NCBI GenBank assembly: GCA_003476445.1
Contig: DMUF01000180.1
Coordinates: forward strand, 1 to 23,227
DNA: 23,227 nucleotides
DNA from: Gammaproteobacteria bacterium
GTDB taxonomy: Bacteria; Pseudomonadota; Gammaproteobacteria; Pseudomonadales; Azotimanducaceae
Reading direction: 5' to 3'
Shown: positions 7,122 through 13,439 of the stretch, in pieces
Layout of the letters: the number at the start of each line of letters is the position of its first letter
How positions within the stretch are numbered: position 1 is the first letter of the stretch
Program-made: the position numbers and the translations under genes
Notes under the pieces: model-generated
What the model was told of the DNA's origin: nothing
What the model saw: only the letters and a program-made list of their open reading frames with translations
Databases searched by the model: none

Positions 7122-8597
7122 TTAGGCACTGGGCGCTACATCGTCCAGTCGCCGCGCAAGCGCGGCGCAAACGGTTTCGATGATCTCGATGCGTCCGGCG
7201 CGCTTGTCGTTCATGCCGACCAGATGCCACGGCGCAGATGCTGTAGACGTTCGCGCGAACATCTCCTCCGCTGCCACAGCATAGTCATCCCAGCGCGCGC
7301 GATTGCGATAGTCCTCGGCGCCGATCTTGTATTTCTTGTAGGGCGTGTTCTCGCGCGCCTTGAAGCGCGCGAATTGCTCCGCCGGGTCGATATGCAGCCA
7401 GAACTTGAGCAACACATACCCGCGCTCGATGAGCGCAGCCTCGAACCCGCGAATCTCGCCGTACGCTCGCTGCCAGGTCGGCTGATCGATATAGCCCTCG
7501 ACACGCTCCACGAGTACGCGCCCGTACCAGCTGCGATCAAGGATCAGAACGGTGCCGGCCCGCGGCAGCGCGCGCCAAAAACGCCAGAGCCAATGGTGCG
7601 CGCGTTCCGCCTCATCCGGCGCGCTCACCGGCATCACGCGATAGTCCCGCACCGAAAGCGCCTGGGTGATACGGCGGATCGATCCGCCCTTGCCTGCTGC
7701 GTCCCAGCCCTCGAACACCAGCACGGTGGATTGTCCCGCCAGTCGGGCGCGCCGCGAGAGTTCCGCGATCTGCCCATGCAGATCATCAAGTCGACGCTCA
7801 TAGTCATTCGACTTCAGCACCCGGCCGAGGTCGACCGCGGGTAGCCGGCCCGGATTCGGGGAAAGCGGCGGCACGGACTGCGCCGGCGGCGCGGCACGTG
7901 CGGCTCCCAGATCTGCGACCAGGTGCTCCGCCAACGCAAGATCGCGCGTGCGATCATCACGCCCGTCGAGCACATGCCAGGGCGCCCAAGGGGTGCTGCT
8001 CTGCAGGAGCAAACGTTCGACATGCGGTTCTGCGCGCGCATGGATCTCGTGCAGGTCCCAATCCGACGGCTCAACGCGCCAGTCATGCCGCGGATCACGG
8101 CGCACCTGCTCAAGCCGGCGCGCGCGCTCGGCGGGCGGTGTATGTACCCAGAACTTGATGATGCGCGTGCCTTCGTTCGCGAGCGTGCGCTCGAACTCGA
8201 GCATCTCGAGCAAAGCGGCTTCAAAGCCAATGTCATCCAGCTGCCCTGAGACAAGCGCGCCTACGGCATCTATGGGCCATGCGCCCACGAACACCGCCAT
8301 GCGGCCGCGCGCGGGAAGCGCATGCCAATAGCGCCAGTAGCGCGGACGCTCCCGCTCTTCAGGCGTCGGCTCATCGAAAATACACGTGTCCAGGTGGCGC
8401 GCGTCGAGCCACTCGTGCAGCAGTTGCACCAGCTCGGCTATGCCGAGCCGATCATCACCGGCGACGAGCAGGACCACGGATTCATTGCTGGCGCGCAGAT
8501 CAAACTGTGCATTGAGCAGCGCCACACGCAGCGCCGGGGCCCGCGCCTCAAATTCGGCGCGGGAAACGGTAGGGCTCGCGGTCGCCTCTTCCAGCAC
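7122..8597 (-). CDS. pap: Tandem-domain PPK2 protein, polyphosphate:AMP phosphotransferase type
   Basis: Class II PPK2 enzymes (PAP) make ADP from AMP using polyphosphate in the cytoplasm. The 491-residue product has the family's two fused P-loop kinase-like domains. The C-terminal domain is complete: Walker A FEGWDAAGKGGSIRR near residues 295-309, LWRFWRALP, the Walker B-like LILDRSWYGRVLVERVEG, KFWLHIDPAEQFARF, and the lid-like KYKIGAEDYRNRARWDDY. The N-terminal domain keeps the general pattern (ERPRYWRYWHALPARG, IIKFWVH, DWRVEPSDWDLHE). Its loop, however, reads GDDRLGIAE at 47-55, without the GxxxxGK lysine, so it is probably non-catalytic, as known for one domain of PAP. The start is GTG 8595-8597, with GGAG about 11 bases upstream. 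The tRNA-Glu terminator lies just upstream, so it needs its own promoter or read-through. Confidence 0.92.
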   Translation of the reverse strand: MLEEATASPTVSRAEFEARAPALRVALLNAQFDLRASNESVVLLVAGDDRLGIAELVQLLHEWLDARHLDTCIFDEPTPEERERPRYWRYWHALPARGRMAVFVGAWPIDAVGALVSGQLDDIGFEAALLEMLEFERTLANEGTRIIKFWVHTPPAERARRLEQVRRDPRHDWRVEPSDWDLHEIHARAEPHVERLLLQSSTPWAPWHVLDGRDDRTRDLALAEHLVADLGAARAAPPAQSVPPLSPNPGRLPAVDLGRVLKSNDYERRLDDLHGQIAELSRRARLAGQSTVLVFEGWDAAGKGGSIRRITQALSVRDYRVMPVSAPDEAERAHHWLWRFWRALPRAGTVLILDRSWYGRVLVERVEGYIDQPTWQRAYGEIRGFEAALIERGYVLLKFWLHIDPAEQFARFKARENTPYKKYKIGAEDYRNRARWDDYAVAAEEMFARTSTASAPWHLVGMNDKRAGRIEIIETVCAALARRLDDVAPSA

Positions 8598-8645
8598 CCT
8601 GTCGCGTGCTCCCGTGATGAAGTGCCCCGCAAGGGGGGCGCAGAA

Positions 8646-8670
8646 AAAAGCCCGCGGTGTGCGGGCTTTT
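8646..8670 (-). terminator. Rho-independent terminator after tRNA-Glu
   Basis: A 10-bp perfect stem (8646-8655 with 8661-8670) closes a 5-base loop, with core GCCCGC/GCGGGC flanked by A and T runs. Read on the minus strand it ends in a run of T, six bases beyond the tRNA CCA end. The A/T runs on both sides make it potentially bidirectional. Confidence 0.88.
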
Positions 8671-8676
8671 CAAATA

Positions 8677-8752
8677 TGGCGTCCCCTAGGGGATTCGAAC
8701 CCCTGTCGCCGCCGTGAAAGGGCAGTGTCCTAGGCCTCTAGACGAAGGGGAC
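8677..8752 (-). tRNA. tRNA-Glu (anticodon UUC)
   Basis: The minus strand shows a complete 76-nt cloverleaf. The acceptor stem GTCCCCT pairs with AGGGGAC and CCA is encoded. The D arm is TCGTCTAGAGGCCTAGGACA, the anticodon loop CTTTCAC (anticodon TTC, complement of 8716-8718), and the T arm GGGGTTCGAATCCCC. It matches the E. coli tRNA-Glu almost base for base. The anticodon stem has a U28-G42 wobble where E. coli has a C-G pair. It stands alone, not within an rRNA operon here. Confidence 0.98.
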
Positions 8753-8768
8753 CGATACAGAGCGGCGC

Positions 8769-8797
8769 ATTCTATGAATGGCGTATGGGAGCGTCAA
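8769..8797 (-). promoter_or_regulatory. Sigma-70 promoter of tRNA-Glu
   Basis: On the minus strand TTGACG (complement of 8792-8797) and TAGAAT (complement of 8769-8774) are separated by exactly 17 bases. A GC-rich discriminator (GCGCCGC) follows, typical of stable-RNA promoters under stringent control. The mature tRNA begins 16 bases after the -10. Confidence 0.88.
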
Positions 8798-8824
8798 GGT
8801 AAAGTGCGGCAACAATGCGACGGA

Positions 8825-9727
8825 TCAGTTGCCTCGACCACCCTCGAGGTGCGCGAGCCCGCGCGCACCCACCCAGTGCCGAGCGAAATGCTGGGCCGTG
8901 CGTCCGCTGCGAACCCCCCGAGCGAGCGCAAAGCGCAGCGCCTCCGCCCGCGCCTCATCCGACCACGATACGTGGACGCCATGGCGCCCGGCCAGCGACT
9001 CGACCCAATGCGCAGCAACCTCCAGATAAGCCTGCTGGGGAAAGGGGTGGAAAGAGAGCCAGAGCCCAAACCGATCCGACAGCGAGATTTTTTCCTCCAC
9101 CGCTTCGCCGTGGTGCAGCTCGCCGTCGACAATCCCGGTTGCCGCATTGTCCGACTGATACTCGGGCAACAGATGCCGCCGGTTTGACGTCGCCACAATG
9201 AGCACATTGCCGGCGGCCTTGAACACCGACCCCTCGAGCGCGCTCTTCAGCGCCTTGTAGCCGGGATCATCGGCTTCAAACGAGAGGTCATCGCAGAACA
9301 GCAGGAAGCGCTGGGAAAGATTGCGCAAGCGGGACGCTATTTCGGGCAGCGCCGCGAGATCGCCCTTGCCTACCTCCACGAGCCTGAGACCGCGATGGGC
9401 GTAACGGTTCAGCAGTCCATGGACGAGGGACGACTTGCCCGTGCCTCGCGCACCCCAGAGCAGCACGTTGTTCGCGGGCAGTCCGGCGAGAAACTGGCGC
9501 GTGTTCTGATCGATCGCTGCCTTCTGCCGATCCACATGCAGAAGGTCTTCGAGCGCCACATCGCCAAGATCAGGATGCGCACGAAAGCCGGTCACGAACT
9601 CGCTGCGCGTCCAGGCTGCGGCCCGAGCCACAGACCAATCCACGCGTGGCGGCGCCGGGAACAGCGCCAGCAGCCGTGCAGACAGCTCGCCCGCGTCACG
9701 AACAAGATCGGTCATCTGCTTTTTCAT
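8825..9727 (-). CDS. DUF815-type AAA+ ATPase
   Basis: This 300-residue cytoplasmic P-loop ATPase belongs to the DUF815 group, related to DnaA/IstB-like AAA+ proteins; its cellular role is not established. Walker A is WGARGTGKSSL (residues 91-101) and Walker B is FLLFCDDLSFE (141-151). Sensor 1 lies in VLIVATSNRRHLLPE, and SDRFGLWLSFHPFPQQAYL carries the arginine-bearing segment typical of the family. The ATG at 9725-9727 is used; an internal ATG at residue 5 is an equally possible start because no clear SD precedes either. It follows the DUF3080 gene by 21 bases and probably shares its transcript. The short gap to the tRNA-Glu promoter downstream holds no terminator I can see. Confidence 0.88.
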   Translation of the reverse strand: MKKQMTDLVRDAGELSARLLALFPAPPRVDWSVARAAAWTRSEFVTGFRAHPDLGDVALEDLLHVDRQKAAIDQNTRQFLAGLPANNVLLWGARGTGKSSLVHGLLNRYAHRGLRLVEVGKGDLAALPEIASRLRNLSQRFLLFCDDLSFEADDPGYKALKSALEGSVFKAAGNVLIVATSNRRHLLPEYQSDNAATGIVDGELHHGEAVEEKISLSDRFGLWLSFHPFPQQAYLEVAAHWVESLAGRHGVHVSWSDEARAEALRFALARGVRSGRTAQHFARHWVGARGLAHLEGGRGN

Positions 9728-9748
9728 GACGTTGCCGCGAATCCGTGC

Positions 9749-10807
9749 TCAGAGAGCGGAGATTGTACCCGCTGCCGCAGGATCCTGAGCGATGCTGCGC
9801 GGATCGATTCCGCAGCGCGCGAAAAGCGCTTGCCAGACCTCCGCGTGAGCGACCACCGCGGCCCGCGTGCGCGCCCATTCGCTGGAAGGCTGAGCGGGGT
9901 CGAGCACCGCCCGCACCCAGTCGCGATACACCGGCGGGGGGACGCCCGACTGATCATCGGTCAGCGCGAGCAGCACATCGATCCAGGCACCATCGCGCGC
10001 GTGCTCGCGCGCGAGCGCTGGCTGCAATCCGAGCACGTAGAACCGCGCGAACACGTTGGTCAGATAACGGGCTCGCGGTGTCGGACGACCGTTGCGACAC
10101 AAGCGCGGCGCCTCTGCGAGCAAGGCCTGCCGGGCTGTATCCAGAACCGCGCGCTGTGCCAACCAGCGCGCCCGGGCCGTCCCGATCGCGCTTTCGCGCG
10201 CCAGACGTCCAAGGTCGACCTCGAAGGCATCAACATCGAACGCGTCACGCAGCAGCGCTGCGTGGTGCGCGCGCAGGCGCTCGAGCTGATGGGCGAACGC
10301 GGTCGCGTCTCCCGGGAGCGAGGCTCCGGCAGCAATGCGGAACTCCTCGCTGCCAAGGGTTGCGTTCCAGAACAGCGCGGGCAGCGCGGCGCGCTTCTCG
10401 CGGGCGAGCCCCTCCAGCCAGACCGGGGCGTTCGCGCAGCGTCCGACAATCCGGAGCCACTCCGCTTCGTATCCGAGGCGCTGACTGGCACGTTGCACGC
10501 GCCCGAGCGGACTGTTGCGATAGCCGGCCAACGCGCCGAGATCGCAACCGTGCAAGGCGACGAACTCCACCGCATCGATTTCGAGCGCTACGATCGGCAA
10601 GGTCAACGCGCGTCGGCTCGGCCAGGGTGGCCCCCGCGGGCCCGGCGGCGGGATCAATGCGGTATCGAGCACGCCACCCAGGCGCTCGAGATACGCCGCG
10701 CCCGGATCGGGTTCCCCCCGGGGAACGCAGGCAGCCAGCGCGACCACAAGCACACCCGCGCAGACGCGTGCCAGAGGGGAATGCGTTTCGGATGTCGCTC
10801 TAGACAA
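9749..10807 (-). CDS. DUF3080-family predicted lipoprotein
   Basis: This 352-residue protein of unknown function resembles the DUF3080 family of gammaproteobacteria (assignment from memory of the family pattern, so moderate). The N-terminus from a TTG at 10805-10807 reads SRATSETHSPLARV, then the hydrophobic CAGVLVVALAAC. That is a type II signal peptide with lipobox LAAC, so the protein is probably anchored to a membrane in the periplasm. The mature part is rich in Arg, Ala and Leu and looks mostly helical. The TTG start overlaps the DUF503 stop by 8 bases; no ATG or good SD exists nearby, so translation is probably coupled to DUF503. The exact start is uncertain. Confidence 0.72.
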   Translation of the reverse strand: MSRATSETHSPLARVCAGVLVVALAACVPRGEPDPGAAYLERLGGVLDTALIPPPGPRGPPWPSRRALTLPIVALEIDAVEFVALHGCDLGALAGYRNSPLGRVQRASQRLGYEAEWLRIVGRCANAPVWLEGLAREKRAALPALFWNATLGSEEFRIAAGASLPGDATAFAHQLERLRAHHAALLRDAFDVDAFEVDLGRLARESAIGTARARWLAQRAVLDTARQALLAEAPRLCRNGRPTPRARYLTNVFARFYVLGLQPALAREHARDGAWIDVLLALTDDQSGVPPPVYRDWVRAVLDPAQPSSEWARTRAAVVAHAEVWQALFARCGIDPRSIAQDPAAAGTISAL

Positions 10808-11084
10808 GCCGTTCGCGAACCATTCGCACCACTTCGGCATCCACGATTTCCTGCACATCGCGCTCGATGCCCGCGAGCAGCTGCTCCACCACGCTCGCTG
10901 CGGACGCGGCGGCAACGAAGGTCCATTCAGCACGGTCGAGCACGTCCGCCGACTCACTTTCAAACACAGCAAGCTGCGGGTTGCGGCCGAAACGATCGCG
11001 CAGCCCGGAGAGCCGCTGCCGCTTTTCCTTCAGCGAACGGCACCCTTCAAGACGGAAAGCGATGGTTACACAGGCGATGCTCAC
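10800..11084 (-). CDS. DUF503 family protein
   Basis: This small cytoplasmic protein of about 94 residues has the DUF503 signature near its start, FRLEGCRSLKEKRQRLSGLRDRF, followed by FVAAASAASVVEQLL and a C-terminal helix. The function of the family is unknown. A GTG at 11082-11084 gives the family's usual length and N-terminus (VSIACVTIAFRLEG); an ATG at 11124-11126 and a TTG at 11148-11150 are in-frame alternatives without better SDs. The gene diverges from the Nudix gene across about 100 bases that must hold both promoters, although I see no convincing -35/-10 pair there. Confidence 0.82.
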   Translation of the reverse strand: MSIACVTIAFRLEGCRSLKEKRQRLSGLRDRFGRNPQLAVFESESADVLDRAEWTFVAAASAASVVEQLLAGIERDVQEIVDAEVVRMVRERLV

Positions 11085-11188
11085 AGCGGCGCGAGTTTGC
11101 CATGGGGTGCGCGGTTGAGCGAACATCGGGTGGGGATACACCGTCCGCAAGCCGCGCGATACGTCATGGCTGAGAGGGGAGAATCGAG

Positions 11189-11983
11189 TTGAGCAAGGAC
11201 ACCGCCGCGCGACCTGCGCCGTCTGCCACGATCCTGATGCTGCGCGACGGCGGTGAGGGACTCGAGGTGTTCATGGTGGTGCGCCATCACCAGATTGATT
11301 TTGCATCCGGTGCGCTCGTCTTTCCGGGCGGCAAGGCGGACCCACAGGATTTCGATCCAGCGCTCAAGGCGCACCTCGACGGCGCGGCTGACGACGACGA
11401 CATGCGCGCCATGCAGGTTTCGGCAATCCGCGAGGCGTTCGAGGAGTGCGGGATCCTGCTGGCCCGCGCAGAGGGTTCGTCCGGTCTGATCGACGGTGCC
11501 CGACTGGCGACGCTTGAATCCTACCGAACGTCACTGCACAGCGGCGCCACGCCCTTGATCGACTTCGTGCGCAACGAGAAGCTGCGCCTCGCCTGTGATC
11601 AGCTCGTGCACTTCGCCCACTGGGTGACGCCCGAGATGATGCCGAAGCGCTTCGACACCCACTTTTTTCTCGCCGCGGCGCCCGCCGATCACCTGGCCGT
11701 GCACGACGGACACGAGTCCGTGGACTCGGTCTGGGTCAGACCCGCGGACGCGATTGCCCAAGCGGCCGCCGGTACCCGCACCATCATTTTCCCAACCCTG
11801 CGCAACGTCGAGAAACTGGGCGCGTTTGACAGCGTGTCAGCCGCCATGGCGGGCACTCGGGGCGCACGCATCGTGCGTGTGCTGCCGTGGATGGAGCGGC
11901 GAGAAGACGGCACCTTCCTCTGCATTCCCGTGGAAGCGGGCTATGCGATCAGCGAGGAACGCATGCCAGAGCGTGGTGTCTGA
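11189..11983 (+). CDS. Nudix hydrolase, NUDT19/NUDT7-like (possible CoA or acyl-CoA diphosphatase)
   Basis: This 264-residue protein hydrolyses a nucleoside-diphosphate-linked substrate. The Nudix box is split. FPGGKADPQDF (residues 45-55) supplies the glycines, and AIREAFEECGILLAR (79-93) supplies the REx2EExGI metal-binding helix. An acidic insertion of about 25 residues separates them. That interrupted box is a feature of the NUDT19-like branch, which acts on CoA and acyl-CoA, so a CoA diphosphatase role is inferred and fits the acyl-CoA enzymes nearby. Further segments HFAHWVTPEMMPKRFDTHFFLA and FPTLRNVEKL also fit that branch. The start is TTG 11189-11191, with AGGGGAG about 8 bases upstream. 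It ends 4 bases before a convergent small ORF. Confidence 0.88.
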   Translation: MSKDTAARPAPSATILMLRDGGEGLEVFMVVRHHQIDFASGALVFPGGKADPQDFDPALKAHLDGAADDDDMRAMQVSAIREAFEECGILLARAEGSSGLIDGARLATLESYRTSLHSGATPLIDFVRNEKLRLACDQLVHFAHWVTPEMMPKRFDTHFFLAAAPADHLAVHDGHESVDSVWVRPADAIAQAAAGTRTIIFPTLRNVEKLGAFDSVSAAMAGTRGARIVRVLPWMERREDGTFLCIPVEAGYAISEERMPERGV

Positions 11984-11987
11984 GGCA

Positions 11988-12212
11988 TCAGTCGTAGGGC
12001 CGACGATCTCCCAACGAGTCGAGCAACGCAGCAACCGTCACCAACGCGGCCTCGTAATAGCGCGCCGCGTGTCTGAGCACGCGAGCATCGCTGACCTGCC
12101 CTGCCGTTTCCGCATCGGCGAGACGCTTGAGCTGCCCGATCACCTGATCGCGCAGGCGACGAGCGTGATAGATCTCAAGCAGATCGACCATGCCCTTGAC
12201 GCGTTCCTGCAT
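11988..12212 (-). CDS. Small hypothetical protein, mostly helical
   Basis: I do not recognise this 74-residue protein. The ATG at 12210-12212 has GGGGA about 11 bases upstream and reads MQERVKGMVDLLEIYHARR and so on to a C-terminal DSLGDRRPYD. Composition suggests two or three amphipathic helices, with no signal peptide or membrane segment. The frame stays open upstream to 12353, so a longer form (from GTG 12272 or beyond) is possible. It converges with the Nudix gene (4-base gap) and diverges from the crotonase gene. The open frame could also be chance in this GC-rich DNA. Confidence 0.45.
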   Translation of the reverse strand: MQERVKGMVDLLEIYHARRLRDQVIGQLKRLADAETAGQVSDARVLRHAARYYEAALVTVAALLDSLGDRRPYD

Positions 12213-12391
12213 GTGTAGTGTTTCCCCGCGCAATCGCCGCAATACAAGGTTGCGGACACTGTCATGGAACACTAGTACGGATTCAGCGGTTCTGCCGACC
12301 GGCCGCAACCGCGTGGCCGCGCTCAGCTCGCCGTCTTGCGGAGGCGTTCTCAAAGCCGTAACGTCCGGCCACGATCAAGCGGAGAAGTCTC

Positions 12392-13192
12392 GTGTCAGAA
12401 GCAGCCAGCCAGGATGTCCTCTACGAGGTCGCCGATCATGTGGCGACCATCACCATCAACCGTCCGGACGTGCAGAACACCATTTCCGGGCCCATGCTCG
12501 ACGCTCTCACCGAGCGCCTGCTCGAAGCTGACCGCGATTCGGATGTGCGCGCGATCATCATCACCGGTACCGGTCGGTTCTTCTGCGCCGGGCTTGACCT
12601 GCGCACCGGTAACCCGGGCGGCGGAACAGGCACAGAGCGCCGCGTGTCGGTCACGCTCGACTTGCGCAGCACCCCGCCCACCGTGCTGCACAACCTGGAT
12701 ACGCCCACGATCTGCGCTCTGAACGGCTCCGCCGCCGGCTACGGCATGGACTTGGCGCTTGGCTGCGACATTCGCCTGATGGCAGACAACGCAAAACTCG
12801 CCGCCGCCTTCACAGCACGCGGCATTGTTCCCGAATCTGGTGGCACCTGGATCCTTCCACGCCTTATCGGCTGGTCGAAGGCCGCGGAGCTCATCTTCAC
12901 CGGACGCACCCTGCTGGCCGATGAATGCGAACGTCTGGGTCTGGTCTCGAAAGTGGTACCAGCCGATACCATTGGCGACGCGGCGCGCGCGCTTGCACTC
13001 GAGATCGCCGGACAGGCGCCACTCGCCGTGCAAAGCTCGAAGCGCATGATGCGCATGGGTATGAACGAGACGTTCGACGACCACGTGCATCACGTGTTCC
13101 TGCAACTTCTGCCGCTGTTCCAGACCGAGGACTTCCGCGAGGGCATGGCGTCGTTCATGCAGAAGCGCAAGGCCGAGTTCAAAGGTCGCTGA
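12392..13192 (+). CDS. Enoyl-CoA hydratase/isomerase (crotonase) family protein
   Basis: This 266-residue crotonase-fold enzyme acts on an acyl-CoA thioester. It has the conserved TINRPDVQNTIS start, the oxyanion-hole segments GRFFCAGLDL (61-70) and NGSAAGYGMDLALGCDIRLM (111-130), and GIVPESGGTWILPRLIG (144-160). Where classic hydratases have Glu144 and Glu164 (rat mitochondrial numbering), this protein has Asp120 and Phe140. It carries a Glu148 in VPESGG, the position of the catalytic acid of PaaG-like isomerases. A double-bond isomerase or another crotonase activity therefore fits better than simple hydration; this is inference from alignment by eye. The start is GTG 12392-12394, with GGAG about 9 bases upstream. 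No operon partner lies on its strand. Confidence 0.93.
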   Translation: MSEAASQDVLYEVADHVATITINRPDVQNTISGPMLDALTERLLEADRDSDVRAIIITGTGRFFCAGLDLRTGNPGGGTGTERRVSVTLDLRSTPPTVLHNLDTPTICALNGSAAGYGMDLALGCDIRLMADNAKLAAAFTARGIVPESGGTWILPRLIGWSKAAELIFTGRTLLADECERLGLVSKVVPADTIGDAARALALEIAGQAPLAVQSSKRMMRMGMNETFDDHVHHVFLQLLPLFQTEDFREGMASFMQKRKAEFKGR

Positions 13193-13202
13193 TTGCGGCG
13201 AT

Positions 13203-13233
13203 GGCGAGCGCGCGGCTTTGCCGCGCCGTCGCC
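13203..13233 (+). repeat. GC-rich hairpin between the crotonase gene and tRNA-Pro
   Basis: Two 14-base arms (13203-13216 and 13220-13233) match at 12 of 14 positions around a TTT loop. The element lies 10 bases after the crotonase stop and overlaps the -35 region of the tRNA-Pro promoter. It could end crotonase transcription, but it lacks a following T run. Confidence 0.45.
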
Positions 13234-13245
13234 GTCCGCTATGAT
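13218..13245 (+). promoter_or_regulatory. Promoter of tRNA-Pro
   Basis: TTGCCG (13218-13223) and TATGAT (13240-13245) are separated by 16 bases. A GC-rich discriminator follows, and the mature tRNA starts 12 bases after the -10. The -10 is good and the -35 weak, and the -35 sits in the loop and arm of the preceding hairpin. Confidence 0.7.
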
Positions 13246-13255
13246 GGCGCGCTCT

Positions 13256-13334
<79 letters not shown>

Positions 13335-13343
13335 AACACCATC

Positions 13344-13370
13344 TGCCGAGTCTCGCTCGGCATCCCCCCT
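13344..13370 (+). terminator. Probable terminator hairpin after tRNA-Pro
   Basis: TGCCGAG (13344-13350) pairs with CTCGGCA (13356-13362) around a 5-base loop, 9 bases after the tRNA end. The downstream tract is TCCCCCCTT rather than a T run, so termination efficiency is uncertain. Confidence 0.55.
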
Positions 13371-13439
13371 TCCGGCTCACGGACTCCATCCGGTCGTCTC
13401 CTGACGAAATGCCGGGAGCGACTGCCACACGCCGCCCGA

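Noticed and set aside
8627..8642. GCCCC/GGGGC hairpin before the PPK2 gene
   Set aside because: Short stem without T tract; probably incidental beside the real tRNA-Glu terminator.
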